Shown piece after piece: positions 26,731-36,198 of a stretch of DNA of 64,000 nt. A program made the translations under genes and the position numbers. The first letter of the stretch is position 1. Every line of letters begins with the position of its first letter. Below the pieces are notes generated by a model. The model saw nothing but the letters and a program-made list of their open reading frames with translations, was not told where the DNA came from and ran no database searches. The stretch comes from Bacillota bacterium (GTDB taxonomy: Bacteria; Bacillota; Clostridia; Acetivibrionales; DTU013): the NCBI GenBank assembly GCA_023412665.1, contig JAEZCA010000025.1, positions 1-64,000 of the forward strand, written 5' to 3'.

Positions 26731-27960
26731 TTATGACTGCCTGGCTTTTATAAGCCGAACAAATCTCAGCTTGCCTGCCTGCAGGATATCACCGTTCTTT
26801 ATACCGGTCACAGTGCAGTCTTCCAGTTTTACGCCATTGATCCTGACAGCGCCCTGGGATACAAGCCTTCTCGCCTCGCTTTTGCTTGGGCAGAAGCCAA
26901 CCTCGACCAGCAGGCTTGATATGTCAACATTTCCGCCTTCATGTATTTCTTTTGGAAGCATGAATTCCATTATGTCATCAGGCACGCCTTTTTTCTGAAA
27001 CACGGATACAAAGCCCTCTTCCGCTTGATTTGCCGCTGCGGCGCCGTGATAAAGGCCTGTTATTTCACGGGCAAGCCTCATTTTCAGGTCCCTCGGATTA
27101 GCTTGGTCATTGCGCAGCATTTTTTCCATGGCATCGATCTCATCGGGGTGCACGTCGGTCACCAGCCGGAAGTACTTGACGATAAGCTGGTCCGGTATGG
27201 ACATTACCTTTCCGTACATGTTGCTGGCGTCTTCATCGATACCTATATAGTTGCCGAGGCTCTTGCTCATCTTGTCGATGCCGTCCGTGCCTTCCAGGAC
27301 CGGCATGAACAATGCTGTCTGGCTTTCCTGACCATAGTCCTTTTGGAGCTTCCTGCCCATGAGAATATTGAACCGCTGCTCGGTTCCGCCCAGCTCTACA
27401 TCCGCCTTGATCTCAATTGAATCGTAGCCCTGCATCAGCGGGTAGAAAAATTCATGTATACCAATGGGCTCATTTGCTGAGAACCTGTTTTGAAAGTCAT
27501 CCCTCTCAAGCATACGGGCAACAGTGTATTTTGAAGCCAGGCTGATGACATCGGCAAAACTCAGCTTGCCTAGCCATTCACTGTTGAACCGCAGTTGGGT
27601 CCTCGTCCTGTCCAGCACTTTGTAAATCTGTGTCTCGTATGTCCTGGCGTTTTCAATTACCTCAGCCCGTGTCAGCTGCCTGCGTGTCTTTGACCTTCCT
27701 GTCGGGTCGCCGATCATTCCGGTGAAATCCCCTATGATAATCACCGCCTTGTGTCCAAGGTCCTGAAACTGCCTGATCTTGCGCAGGACTACAGTATGCC
27801 CGAGATGGATATCCGGGGCAGTTGGATCCAGCCCCAGCTTTACTGTCAGGGGCCTGCCCGACTTCTGTGAATTACTGAGCTTCTCCCTCAGTTCGGCAGC
27901 GTCAATTATCTCCTCTGCCCCCTTTGAAATGATTCTGATTTGCTCATCGATGGAAAACAT
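26731..27960 (-). CDS. tyrS: Tyrosyl-tRNA synthetase
   Basis: 409 residues from ATG 27960, with GGAAGG six bases before. Class I signature LDPTAPDIHLGHTVVLRKIR (HLGH), KMSKSLGN loop (GIDKMSKSLG), and a C-terminal S4 RNA-binding domain (VSQGAVRINGVKLEDCTVTG). The opening LGLDPTAPDIHLGH form is that of the TyrS2/TyrZ type. Preceded by a tyrosine-specific T-box leader, so expression rises when tRNA-Tyr is uncharged. Confidence 0.97.
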   Translation of the reverse strand: MFSIDEQIRIISKGAEEIIDAAELREKLSNSQKSGRPLTVKLGLDPTAPDIHLGHTVVLRKIRQFQDLGHKAVIIIGDFTGMIGDPTGRSKTRRQLTRAEVIENARTYETQIYKVLDRTRTQLRFNSEWLGKLSFADVISLASKYTVARMLERDDFQNRFSANEPIGIHEFFYPLMQGYDSIEIKADVELGGTEQRFNILMGRKLQKDYGQESQTALFMPVLEGTDGIDKMSKSLGNYIGIDEDASNMYGKVMSIPDQLIVKYFRLVTDVHPDEIDAMEKMLRNDQANPRDLKMRLAREITGLYHGAAAANQAEEGFVSVFQKKGVPDDIMEFMLPKEIHEGGNVDISSLLVEVGFCPSKSEARRLVSQGAVRINGVKLEDCTVTGIKNGDILQAGKLRFVRLIKARQS

Positions 27961-28092
27961 AACATCCTTCCTTTCTTTTTTCCTCTCTGATTCCACAGCC
28001 GGTACAGACCACTATCTTCCGGCATGGTATGGATGTATCGCTTACTCTTTGCCAGAATGTGACTGTACCTCCCCAGCCCCGATGATTTTCAA

Positions 28093-28419
28093 TAAAAAAG
28101 CCCCCGCCCTCTGATATTGTCAGAGGACGAGAGCTGTTACTCCGTGTTACCACCTCAATTTATTGATGTCTTGCGGCATCAACCTTGTTGTGAACGTGCA
28201 AATGCATTATTCACTAGCGCTGTAACGGTCGCAGGCTTCCGGCGTCGACTTACTTATGCAGCAGTTGGCCGCATTTTCAGCCCGCAGCTCGCAAGATGTA
28301 TTCAAAATGCGTTTCCCTGCCCCTCTCACCATCCGGGAACTCTCTGTCGGGATCCATCATTCCTACTTCTTCTCGGTCATCGCCTTGTCATTATGGTCAT
28401 ATCAATTAACTGTCTTATT
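28093..28419 (-). ncRNA. T-box riboswitch leader (tyrosine, specifier UAC)
   Basis: From the likely transcript start near 28419 the minus strand shows a Stem I ending in the specifier loop GAATACATC, with codon TAC at 28298-28300, and the AGAAGTAGGAATGATGGATC part of Stem I. The T-box itself (TTGAGGTGGTAACACGGAG, 28140-28158) can bind the tRNA acceptor end. The terminator stem (CTCGTCCTCTGA ... TCAGAGGGCGGGGGC, then TTTTTT) ends at 28093. The leader lies 132 bases before the tyrS start. Confidence 0.95.
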
Positions 28420-28425
28420 TTTGCT

Positions 28426-28455
28426 ATTATACGCACCATTTATTCCATCTGTCAA
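28426..28455 (-). promoter_or_regulatory. Promoter of the tyrS T-box transcript
   Basis: On the minus strand TTGACA (28450-28455), 18-base spacer, TATAAT (28426-28431): consensus sigma-A boxes just upstream of Stem I. Confidence 0.88.
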
Positions 28456-28531
28456 TAGGCTGATTGTCAATTAGTAAATTCGAAAATTAGTCTGCAGTCT
28501 TTAAAAAACCTGTCGACATCAAGGCCTGATA

Positions 28532-29011
28532 TCAAAGCTTCATGTAAAAACCTGTTTTCTTGCCCCGGTCAAAGCCTGCGCTTTCATAAAAGGAAAATAC
28601 ACCCTCATCCTTTCTTCCGGTCAGCAGCATGACCTTGTAACAGCCTTTCTCACGTGCGATTGCGATTGCCTTATCAAGCACAGCCGAGCCATAGCCTTTT
28701 CTCCTGAAGCTGCCATGGGTCACAACGTTTTCTATCAAGCCGTAAGGCCGGCCGCCTCTTGTCATATTGCTGACGATCACCAGCGTGCAGGACGCTGCAA
28801 GGCAGCCATTCTCCTCCAATACCAGAATACTTTGCCGACAATCATCACAGATCTCATCCCAAAGCTGCATTGTCGTTTCATTCTTTGAAATATCGGGATC
28901 ATCCGGGTTAAGGTATCTGTAAAGCTCCAGCAGCTTACCAAGCTCATCCCGCCTCACTTTTCTTACCCGATCGGCCATAACCAGCCTGTCTTCTGCAGCC
29001 TCTTCAACCAT
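28532..29011 (-). CDS. GNAT family N-acetyltransferase
   Basis: 159 residues, GGAGG seven bases before ATG. The acetyl-CoA binding block is LIENVVTHGSFRRKGYGSAV followed by LDKAIAIAREKGCYKVMLLT, and the C-terminus YESAGFDRGKKTGFYMKL is typical. Acceptor unknown. It lies between the T-box and YjbQ on the minus strand, probably with its own unit or read with pncB and yjbQ. Confidence 0.9.
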   Translation of the reverse strand: MVEEAAEDRLVMADRVRKVRRDELGKLLELYRYLNPDDPDISKNETTMQLWDEICDDCRQSILVLEENGCLAASCTLVIVSNMTRGGRPYGLIENVVTHGSFRRKGYGSAVLDKAIAIAREKGCYKVMLLTGRKDEGVFSFYESAGFDRGKKTGFYMKL

Positions 29012-29055
29012 TCAGACACCTCCACCAATTACATACAGATAAAGCATCTCCTGCT

Positions 29056-29472
29056 TTATTCACCTATTATCTTGACCAGAACATGCTTGCGGCGTTTACC
29101 GTCATATTCTCCGTAAAATATCTGCTCCCATGTGCCGAAGTCAAGCTTGCCGTTGGTTATCGCCGCAACTACCTCACGGCCCATGAGCTGCCTTTTCAGG
29201 TGCGCATCCGCATTATCCTCAAAGCCGTTGTGGTTATACTGGCTGTGGGGCTTTTCCGGCGCAAGCTTCTCCAGCCACACTTCAAAATCGTGGTGGAGGC
29301 CGGCTTCATCATCATTAACAAAAACACTGGCGGTTATATTCATAGCATTTACCAGCACCAGGCCTTCCTTGACACCACTTTCATCGATGCACTCCTGAAC
29401 CTGCGGCGTTATATTGATATAGGCCCTTCTTGCCGGTGTATTAAAAAACAATTCCTTACGATACGACTTCAT
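29056..29472 (-). CDS. YjbQ/UPF0047 family protein
   Basis: 138 residues from ATG 29472 (GGAGG five bases before; frame opens at 29490). Family marks: KELFFNTPARRAYINITPQV, GLVLVNAMNITASVFVNDDE, the histidine block YNHNGFEDNADAHLKRQLMG, and WEQIFYGEYDGKRRKHVLVK. Members show thiamine-phosphate synthase activity in E. coli YjbQ, probably through a metal held by the histidines; physiological role is unsettled. Overlaps in spacing with pncB upstream (start after pncB stop by 14 bases in the reverse sense), indicating an operon. Confidence 0.93.
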   Translation of the reverse strand: MKSYRKELFFNTPARRAYINITPQVQECIDESGVKEGLVLVNAMNITASVFVNDDEAGLHHDFEVWLEKLAPEKPHSQYNHNGFEDNADAHLKRQLMGREVVAAITNGKLDFGTWEQIFYGEYDGKRRKHVLVKIIGE

Positions 29473-29486
29473 TGGCGCCTCCATGA

Positions 29487-30929
29487 TCATTTCATTGAAA
29501 ACTCATGCAGCAGCTTCTCCTTCATATCCCACAGCTTCTGCGACAGGTCCACATAGTACTCATGGGGATTCTCAAAACGGGTGACCTCTTCCCAAAGCGT
29601 ATTTACCTGTTCACGGCAGTACTCCCTTATTTTATTGAGCTCAGGCAATTCATACACACACTGTCCCTTTTCAAACAGCTGTACCATGAGCTTTTTCGCA
29701 TAAAAGTCCGTCACAGTTTTCCGCTTCCAGGTGAACTCGGGATCGAAAATTACATATGGCTTGCTGTCATCAATAACTTCGTCATTAGTCGTCAGAACAT
29801 CCGCTATGGCCTTTCCGCTCTCTCTGTCAAAAAGCCTCCAGACCTTCTTGAATCCCGGATTTGTTATCTTTCCGACATTCTCGCTGACCTTTATCTTCGG
29901 TATGATCTGCCCATTCTCCTCTATTGCACTGAGCTTGTAAACCCCGCCGAAAACAGGCTCCGATCTGGAAGTGATGAGCCTCTCTCCCACTCCAAAGGAA
30001 TCTACCTTTGCGCCCTGTGTCAGTATATCCCTTATGATATATTCGTCCAGTGAATTGGAGGCTACAATGGCACAGTCCTCAAAGCCAGCCTCATCAAGCA
30101 TTTTTCTGGCCTTGCGCGAAAGGTAGGTAATATCGCCCGAATCTATTCTGATGCCCTTCGGTCTGAAGCCCCTGGGCAGTATCTCTTCCTTGAATGTCCT
30201 GATGGCATTTGGCACTCCTGACTTCAGGACGCTGTACGTGTCGACCAGCAATGTGCAACTGGACGGGTATATCCTTGCATATGCCCTGAAGGCATCAAGC
30301 TCCGACGGGAACATCTGGACCCAGCTGTGAGCCATGGTGCCCAACGCCGGGATCCCGTATTCACGGTCGGCGATAGTACAGGCTGTCCCTATGCATCCTC
30401 CGATGTATGAAGCCCTGGCTCCGTTCACCGCACCGTCATATCCCTGGGCCCTTCTCGAACCGAATTCCATAACGACTCGCCCCTGCGCCGCGGTCACTAT
30501 CCTGTTGGCCTTTGTTGCGATAAGGCTCTGATGATTAATGGACAAAAGCAGCATTGTTTCAATGAACTGGGCTTCGATAACCGGACCTCTCACCGTTACG
30601 ATGGGTTCATTGGGGAAAATAGGTGTTCCTTCAGGAATAGCCCATATGTCACATGTGAATTTGAAATCCCTGAGAAATTCCAGAAACTCTTCCGAAAACT
30701 GCTTCTTGCCTCTCAGATACTCTATATCTGCATCATCAAACTTCAGTTCCTTTATATATTCAATAAACTGCTCGACTCCCGCCATTATAGCAAAGCCGCC
30801 ACTATCGGGCACCTTCCTGAAAAACATATCAAAATAAGCGATTCTATCCTTAAGCCCGCTCTGCAGATAGCCATTGGCCATAGTGATCTCATAAAAATCA
30901 GCCAGCATCGTAAGATTCTTTCTTCCCAT
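29487..30929 (-). CDS. pncB: Nicotinate phosphoribosyltransferase
   Basis: 480 residues, normal for the Gram-positive type. Converts nicotinate and PRPP, with ATP hydrolysis, to nicotinate mononucleotide for NAD salvage. Segments: MLADFYEITMANGYLQSG, EFGSRRAQGYDGAVNGARAS, GTMAHSWVQMFPSELDAF (with the catalytic/autophosphorylation histidine), IRIDSGDITYLSRKAR and FGVGERLITS. GGAGG nine bases before ATG. A 32-base shared element lies 39 bases upstream. Followed closely by the YjbQ gene. Confidence 0.96.
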   Translation of the reverse strand: MGRKNLTMLADFYEITMANGYLQSGLKDRIAYFDMFFRKVPDSGGFAIMAGVEQFIEYIKELKFDDADIEYLRGKKQFSEEFLEFLRDFKFTCDIWAIPEGTPIFPNEPIVTVRGPVIEAQFIETMLLLSINHQSLIATKANRIVTAAQGRVVMEFGSRRAQGYDGAVNGARASYIGGCIGTACTIADREYGIPALGTMAHSWVQMFPSELDAFRAYARIYPSSCTLLVDTYSVLKSGVPNAIRTFKEEILPRGFRPKGIRIDSGDITYLSRKARKMLDEAGFEDCAIVASNSLDEYIIRDILTQGAKVDSFGVGERLITSRSEPVFGGVYKLSAIEENGQIIPKIKVSENVGKITNPGFKKVWRLFDRESGKAIADVLTTNDEVIDDSKPYVIFDPEFTWKRKTVTDFYAKKLMVQLFEKGQCVYELPELNKIREYCREQVNTLWEEVTRFENPHEYYVDLSQKLWDMKEKLLHEFSMK

Positions 30930-30967
30930 TTCCTTATACCTCCATTGTCATATAGTCCTATGTACAG

Positions 30968-30999
30968 TTATAACGCATTGTTCAAAGAAAAGCTTTCGA
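30968..30999 (-). repeat. Shared upstream element, copy 2
   Basis: Reading toward pncB: TCGAAAGCTTTTCTTTGAAC, then AATGCGTTATAA. Differs from copy 1 at three of 32 positions and sits at a similar distance from the gene start. Confidence 0.6.
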
Positions 31000-31025
31000 T
31001 TGTTCCACCCCGTTGCCTGCCATGC

Positions 31026-31535
31026 TCAAACATCCAGTCTCATTTTGTAGTCGTCCATCACATAGCCGTCGCCGATATCCGTCACAAGCTCTTCAACTAT
31101 TCTAAAGCCAAGCTTTTTATATATATTCACTGAACTGTTGTGCTTATTGACAAACAGCATGATGTGATCCTGGCCGCCTTCAACGGCAATGGACCGCACC
31201 TTCTCCAGTATCAGCCTTGAGATGCCGCGTCCCCTGCAGTCTTTATGCAAATACAGCTTGCTGAGCAAAAGCTCCTTCCGAACACTTTCAGCCCTGACCG
31301 CAAAATAACCGACAGGCTTTAAATCGTCATATACCATGAAATACCTGTAACTGTTGAAACCAATATCCCTTAGTATACTATCGGTATTCTGCAATTTTGA
31401 CAGCATATAATCGACCTGTTCAGCTCCTATTATAGGTGTATAGTGCTCCATCCATATCACTTTTGCCAGTTTCTCAAGCTCCATAGCTTTTTCCCTGTCA
31501 TTGCGATTTAATTCAACCAAGCTTATTTTACTCAT
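31026..31535 (-). CDS. GNAT family N-acetyltransferase
   Basis: 169 residues from ATG 31535 (AAGGAGA six bases before; the frame opens at 31562). LYLHKDCRGRGISRLILEKV is the acetyl-CoA loop and VNKHNSSVNIYKKLGFRIVE the usual beta5/alpha5 region. The N-terminal LAKVIWMEHYTPIIGAEQVD followed by YML resembles the spermidine/diamine and PaiA-type acetyltransferases, but the acceptor is not certain. No obvious operon partner. Confidence 0.9.
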   Translation of the reverse strand: MSKISLVELNRNDREKAMELEKLAKVIWMEHYTPIIGAEQVDYMLSKLQNTDSILRDIGFNSYRYFMVYDDLKPVGYFAVRAESVRKELLLSKLYLHKDCRGRGISRLILEKVRSIAVEGGQDHIMLFVNKHNSSVNIYKKLGFRIVEELVTDIGDGYVMDDYKMRLDV

Positions 31536-31789
31536 TGCATGTCTCCTTATCCTTCTATACATAATGCTTTATGTTGTTTTGGGAGCAGCGGAGAAGCGGC
31601 ACAGCCAAAAGAAAATAATCTTTTTTGTATACTAGCACTTTAGCTCAAAGCAGTCAATGATTTTGATACTAACATCTTTGTTTTGAACAAGCTCTGATAG
31701 CAGACATATCCGGCTCCGATTGTGGAAATAATATGTTGGGGCAGTACGGAGCTGATTTTACGGATCACAATAAACTAAAGGTGATTATC

Positions 31790-33502
31790 ATGGATAAAAA
31801 GAGTAATTCAAAAAGCATATTATCATGGCTCATATACAAGGATAAACCCATATATGCCAATAATACGGGAAAAGCAACAGAAAACAAGAAAGGAAAATCA
31901 GTTGACGCGGACAGTATTCGTAATTCTGCAGGTAAGAGCCATAAAAGGTCGAAGCAGTCAGGCAGCAAAAAAACAAAAGCATTTCACCAATTGGAAGAAA
32001 ATCTATCATATATCGAGGATGCATTCAACCATCCGGATAACAATGATATCGTCCTTCGAAGGCTTTCCATTGGAAATGGTGTGAATGCCTTCATATTTTA
32101 TCTGGACGGAATGGCTGACCGCAACACCATTAATCTGTCCATTTTGAGACCTCTCCTGGATAAGAGCAAATACAATGACCTGGATGGAAAAAATCTGTTC
32201 GACTATGTATATAACAGTGTTATTGAGACTCATCAGCTCGAGAAAACGGACACTCATGAAAAGGCAATAAATGATGTTCTGACAGGCAACACTGCCATAT
32301 GTATAGACGGCTATCCAAACTATATACTATGTGAAACAAAGGGATTTGATAAGCGCAATGTTGACAAGCCACAGGTGGAGGGTGTGGTCAAGGGTCCGCA
32401 GGAGGCATACAACGAAAATCTCAGGACTAATATAACTCTTATCCGAAGGATTTTGAAAAACAAAGGACTTACCACAGAATTCTTCAAGCTTGGGGAGCGC
32501 AACAATGAACAGATAGCTGTCCTATATCTGAAAGACCTGGCAGATCCGTCTCTGGTAGATGAAGTCAGACGAAGGGTCAAGGGACTTGTAACGGATATCA
32601 TATTGGGGGACGGTGTGCTGGAGCACTTCATAGAAGATAATCCAAATTCGATTTTTCCAACTATAATATCAACTGAGAGGCCTGACAGGACAGTAGCCCA
32701 CCTCTCGGACGGCAAGGTCGTCATTCTGGCTGACGGCAGCCCATTTGCACTTATTGTGCCGGTTACGGTTTTTGATTTTTTAAATACTCCGGAGGACACT
32801 TCATTGAGATGGCAATTCGGCACTTTTTTAAGATTAGTCAGACTATTTGCAGTTTTTGCTGCCTCGCTGATGCCCGGACTTTATGTAGCTCTGACTACCT
32901 TTCACAGGGAGATGATCCCGACAGACCTTCTGATCGCCATAGCCCAAGCAAAGGAAAATGTGCCGTTTCCAACATTAGCAGAGGTCATCCTTATGGAGCT
33001 TTCCTTTGAACTGATACGTGAAGCGGGCATCAGGATACCGGGCATCATCGGAAATACCATCGGTATAATAGGTGCCCTTATACTGGGACAAGCCGCTGTT
33101 CAGGCAAATCTTGTAAGCCCTGTTCTGATCATCATTGTTGCTTTCACCGGCCTGGGGAATTTTGCGATACCGGACTTTAATTTGGCATTTTCAATGAGGA
33201 TAATCAGGATTATTTACATTTTTTCAGGAGCTTTTCTTGGATTTTTCGGCATATCGCTTACCTTGATCATACTGCTTGCATTTGGTGTGAGCCAGAAATC
33301 ATTTGGAGTGCCGTTTTTCACCCAAATAGCTCCTATAACGCGAAAAAGCAGCGACCTGCTGATAAGGCTGCCTATTTGGAAGCAGGAGCTGCGTCCTGAT
33401 TACGCTAACCCCCTTGATATAAGACGGCAGCCAAAGATATCAAGAAAATGGATTTTATCGGACAGATATAGGAACAGCGGACAGGGAGGAAGTAAAAAAT
33501 GA
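31790..33502 (+). CDS. Spore germination receptor subunit A (GerA/GerKA family)
   Basis: 570 residues from ATG 31790 (AAAGGTGA before; frame opens at 31733). Charged lysine-rich N-terminus, a soluble N-terminal domain with the conserved GNTAICIDGYPNYILCETKG and RSVEEPxxE-like VVKGPQEAYNENLRTNITLI segment, then about five membrane helices (PGLYVALTTFHREMIPTDLL, AGIRIPGIIGNTIGIIGALI). Part of the inner spore-membrane receptor that senses germinants. Stop overlaps the start of the B subunit (ATGA). Likely transcribed in the forespore, though no clear sigma-G promoter was found. Confidence 0.96.
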   Translation: MDKKSNSKSILSWLIYKDKPIYANNTGKATENKKGKSVDADSIRNSAGKSHKRSKQSGSKKTKAFHQLEENLSYIEDAFNHPDNNDIVLRRLSIGNGVNAFIFYLDGMADRNTINLSILRPLLDKSKYNDLDGKNLFDYVYNSVIETHQLEKTDTHEKAINDVLTGNTAICIDGYPNYILCETKGFDKRNVDKPQVEGVVKGPQEAYNENLRTNITLIRRILKNKGLTTEFFKLGERNNEQIAVLYLKDLADPSLVDEVRRRVKGLVTDIILGDGVLEHFIEDNPNSIFPTIISTERPDRTVAHLSDGKVVILADGSPFALIVPVTVFDFLNTPEDTSLRWQFGTFLRLVRLFAVFAASLMPGLYVALTTFHREMIPTDLLIAIAQAKENVPFPTLAEVILMELSFELIREAGIRIPGIIGNTIGIIGALILGQAAVQANLVSPVLIIIVAFTGLGNFAIPDFNLAFSMRIIRIIYIFSGAFLGFFGISLTLIILLAFGVSQKSFGVPFFTQIAPITRKSSDLLIRLPIWKQELRPDYANPLDIRRQPKISRKWILSDRYRNSGQGGSKK

Positions 33503-34599
33503 ACAGCGAGGGCAAGATCGGGGTGTTTGAGGCTATATCATTCGTTTCGATCATTACGATAAACAAAGTATTCTTTACAAGCGTAGGAAGTATAATCCGT
33601 TATACCGGTACAGCTGCCTGGTATGCTACGCTGATCTCATGTGCTATTACAGTTATTGTATTTACACTGGTGTATATGCTGCTGAAACGATTCCCGGGCA
33701 AGGATCTGGCAGCGATTTTTGAATGTGTCACCGGCAGGTTCATCGGCAAACTGCTGATTCTGATAATAAGTGCATACTGTATATTCAATGCAGGATCAAC
33801 TCTGCGCGAGTTTGTAGAAATGATAAAGGTATATAATCTGCCCTATACACCTACAAGCCTGATAATATCTCTCTTTTTGATATCCTCGCTGATAATTTCG
33901 CGATACGGCTTTCAAGCAATAGCAAGGCTCTGCGCGATCTGTTTCATACCAACAATGGCAGGTCTGGCTTTCATATTGCTGCTGTCCGCAAATTCCTTCG
34001 ATTTTAATTTGCTGAACCCCATCGGAGGCCACGGGCTTGCAACAACGTTTATGTATGGTATAAGCAGGAGTTCGGCATATACTGAATTTTTGCTCCTTGC
34101 CTTTACAATAAACGCTCTGGATGAATACAGGGATTTCAAAAAAACGGCGCTGACCGGAATACTTATATCAGGCGCAGTATTTTCAATATCCTTGTTCTGT
34201 TATCTGACCATATATGGTTATACGTCAGGCAGTGAGAACATCTCAGGCATTTTTCAATTATCAAGATCCATATATTTCAACAGATACATACAAAGACTTG
34301 AATCCATATTCCTGTTCATATGGGTCATTTCATCAGTCCTTACAACGACAGCCTCCTATTATATAAGCATGCTGATTTATTGTAAGGCATTCAGGATAAA
34401 AGATCACAAGCCGATGCTTCTGCCCTTTTCCGTACTTGTATTTATAGTTGCGATACTGCCTGAGAGCATGCAGGAAGTCACCCAGAGAAACATTGCATTT
34501 CTCAGACAGTACAGTTTATATATAATGTATCTGATCCCTGTCGCTGTACTGTTTCTGGCATTTATAACAAGAAAAAAGGGTGGTAAAGCGAATGTCTGA
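33499..34599 (+). CDS. Spore germination receptor subunit B (GerB/GerKB permease family)
   Basis: 366 residues, GGAGG before ATG, overlapping subunit A by four bases. Ten hydrophobic helices of the APC-superfamily endospore germination permease (Spore_permease): KIGVFEAISFVSIITINKVF at the start, TLREFVEMIKVYNLPYTPTS as the conserved ExxK/Y-P segment, and NPIGGHGLATTFMYGISRSS. The B subunit binds the germinant, usually an amino acid. Inner membrane of the spore. Confidence 0.95.
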   Translation: MNSEGKIGVFEAISFVSIITINKVFFTSVGSIIRYTGTAAWYATLISCAITVIVFTLVYMLLKRFPGKDLAAIFECVTGRFIGKLLILIISAYCIFNAGSTLREFVEMIKVYNLPYTPTSLIISLFLISSLIISRYGFQAIARLCAICFIPTMAGLAFILLLSANSFDFNLLNPIGGHGLATTFMYGISRSSAYTEFLLLAFTINALDEYRDFKKTALTGILISGAVFSISLFCYLTIYGYTSGSENISGIFQLSRSIYFNRYIQRLESIFLFIWVISSVLTTTASYYISMLIYCKAFRIKDHKPMLLPFSVLVFIVAILPESMQEVTQRNIAFLRQYSLYIMYLIPVAVLFLAFITRKKGGKANV

Positions 34600-35854
34600 A
34601 AGGATCATTACACTAATACTCACGATGGTAATACTGGCTTTTCTTCTTTCAGGCTGCTTTGACTCCCGTGAGATCGATGATGAAGTGTACGCCATTTCTG
34701 TTGGTGTTGATAAAGGTACGGCGGGAAAGCTCAGGCTTACGATCCAATATCCTACATACACGGGCCCTGGCGGCGGTTCAGGAGGTGAAAACAAAAAGGT
34801 ACAGTCCAATAGTCTTGTTCACACAATCGAGGCTCCTACGATCCTTGAAGGTATAGATATGCTGAGCATAAACATATCCAGGCATGTATCGCTGATACAT
34901 ACCAAGTGGGTCATATTCTCCGAGGAATATGCCAGAGAAGGCATAGAAAGATATATAGCAGGCCTTGAAAGATACAAGGAGACCCGTCCGAGTATGTCTA
35001 TTGTCGTAGTAAGGGGGTCGGCAGAGGAATTTATTAAGGAAAATAAGTCAAGTGTCGGGGACAGCCTATCAAAGTCCGTAGAATTGCTGCTGACCCAATC
35101 AAAATTTACAGGTATATTTCCCATGGTTAAATTCATGGACTTCCATACTGCTATGATATCGCCTTATAAGTGCCCGATAGCATTATATGGCGGAATAAAT
35201 GATTTTGATTTTGAAAACGGTGCTTCAAAACTGGACGGGCGCAAAGGCCTTATCCCCGGCAAAGCACCCAGATCAAGCGATTCAAGAAGAGAACTGGCAG
35301 GTATGGCTGTGTTCCATACAGGCAGGATGATCGGTTACCTCGACGCATATGAGACCGCAGCATACCTGATGATAAAGGGCCAGTACAGAAGCGGTATGAT
35401 GTCGGTGCCCGATAAAAGCGATCCCAGTAAAAGAATTATTTTTGATGTCCATAAAAGCAGACCAACTCGAATCAAAGCATATTTTAAGGACGGTAAGCCT
35501 GTGATCGATGTGACAGTCGGTCTCGAAGCCGAAATATATGCAATCCAAAGTGAAACGTCGTACGAAGAACTGGATCTTACACATAAAGTGGAAAACCAAA
35601 TCAAGGCATTCCTGCTGGATTCGATAAAGCATACTATCAAAAAGACACAGGAAGAACTGAAAGCGGACATATTCGGCTTTGGAGAGAATATGGCCGGCAA
35701 TTTCTTCACCATTGCGGAATGGGAGTCATATGACTGGTTCTCCCAATACCCAGATGCTGTCATAAATCCATCCCTCAATCTGAAGATACGCCGCACAGGC
35801 ACTATTTTCCAGAGCTACCAGAAGTTTAAGCAAGGAGAGGGTGATAATGATTGA
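34592..35854 (+). CDS. Spore germination receptor lipoprotein subunit C (Ger(x)C family)
   Basis: 420 residues from ATG 34592 (GGGTGG eight bases before), overlapping subunit B by eight bases. Signal peptide with lipobox LSGC (Cys near residue 22), then the conserved FDSREIDDEVYAISVGVDKG. Ends with the family C-terminal domain (DPSKRIIFDVHKSRPTRIKA, then YPDAVINPSLNLKIRRTGTI). Lipid-anchored on the outer face of the inner spore membrane, required for receptor function. Confidence 0.95.
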   Translation: MSERIITLILTMVILAFLLSGCFDSREIDDEVYAISVGVDKGTAGKLRLTIQYPTYTGPGGGSGGENKKVQSNSLVHTIEAPTILEGIDMLSINISRHVSLIHTKWVIFSEEYAREGIERYIAGLERYKETRPSMSIVVVRGSAEEFIKENKSSVGDSLSKSVELLLTQSKFTGIFPMVKFMDFHTAMISPYKCPIALYGGINDFDFENGASKLDGRKGLIPGKAPRSSDSRRELAGMAVFHTGRMIGYLDAYETAAYLMIKGQYRSGMMSVPDKSDPSKRIIFDVHKSRPTRIKAYFKDGKPVIDVTVGLEAEIYAIQSETSYEELDLTHKVENQIKAFLLDSIKHTIKKTQEELKADIFGFGENMAGNFFTIAEWESYDWFSQYPDAVINPSLNLKIRRTGTIFQSYQKFKQGEGDND

Positions 35855-36021
35855 TCGTATTTATCATAATGCTGTTTGTTTCAGCAGCGGGAGTCTATAC
35901 CTTCAGCTATGGCGTGTATCTTGCCAAAAAGGAGAAGAATGCACTGGCGGCCTTCGGTACAATACTTCTCTCGCTGATCACCGTGGCTGCCCCAGCGATC
36001 ATGTTCATACTGAAATATTAG
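35851..36021 (+). CDS. Small two-helix membrane protein at the end of the ger operon
   Basis: 56 residues, TTG at 35851, overlapping the C subunit stop (TTGA), with AGGAGAGG ten bases upstream. Two hydrophobic segments (IVFIIMLFVSAAGVYTF, then about FGTILLSLITVAAPAIMFIL) joined by SYGVYLAKKEKNALA, a basic cytoplasmic hinge. Small two-helix ORFs of this kind (the GerD/Ger small-subunit type) are found in some germination operons and affect receptor activity. The overlapping longer frame at 35841-36071 is not coding-like. Function inferred from position. Confidence 0.72.
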   Translation: MIVFIIMLFVSAAGVYTFSYGVYLAKKEKNALAAFGTILLSLITVAAPAIMFILKY

Positions 36022-36049
36022 CGAAAATACGAAGAAGACCGGAACAAGA

Positions 36050-36134
36050 GGAAGACCGGTTTAACATTTAAGACTGCAAGCCTTACAGATACTTCGTCAT
36101 CAAGCAGTTCGAATGTATAACCGGTCTTCCTTTT
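36050..36134 (+). terminator. Long hairpin after the ger operon
   Basis: Perfect arms GGAAGACCGGTT (36050-36061) and AACCGGTCTTCC (36119-36130), then TTTTG. The 57-base loop makes it unusual for a terminator; the right arm has a partial copy near 36190. Confidence 0.55.
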
Positions 36135-36198
36135 GTTACCCAACAATTGCCGAACTGTAGCTGTCCGCAATCATGAATGTTAACCTGTCTTCCTTATG

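Noticed and set aside
28117..28458. Plus-strand frames inside the tyrS leader
   Set aside because: They are antisense to a fully recognisable T-box and have no RBS.
31733..31790. Longer N-terminus of the germination A subunit
   Set aside because: The ATG at 31790 has AAAGGTGA at proper spacing and starts the usual charged family N-terminus.
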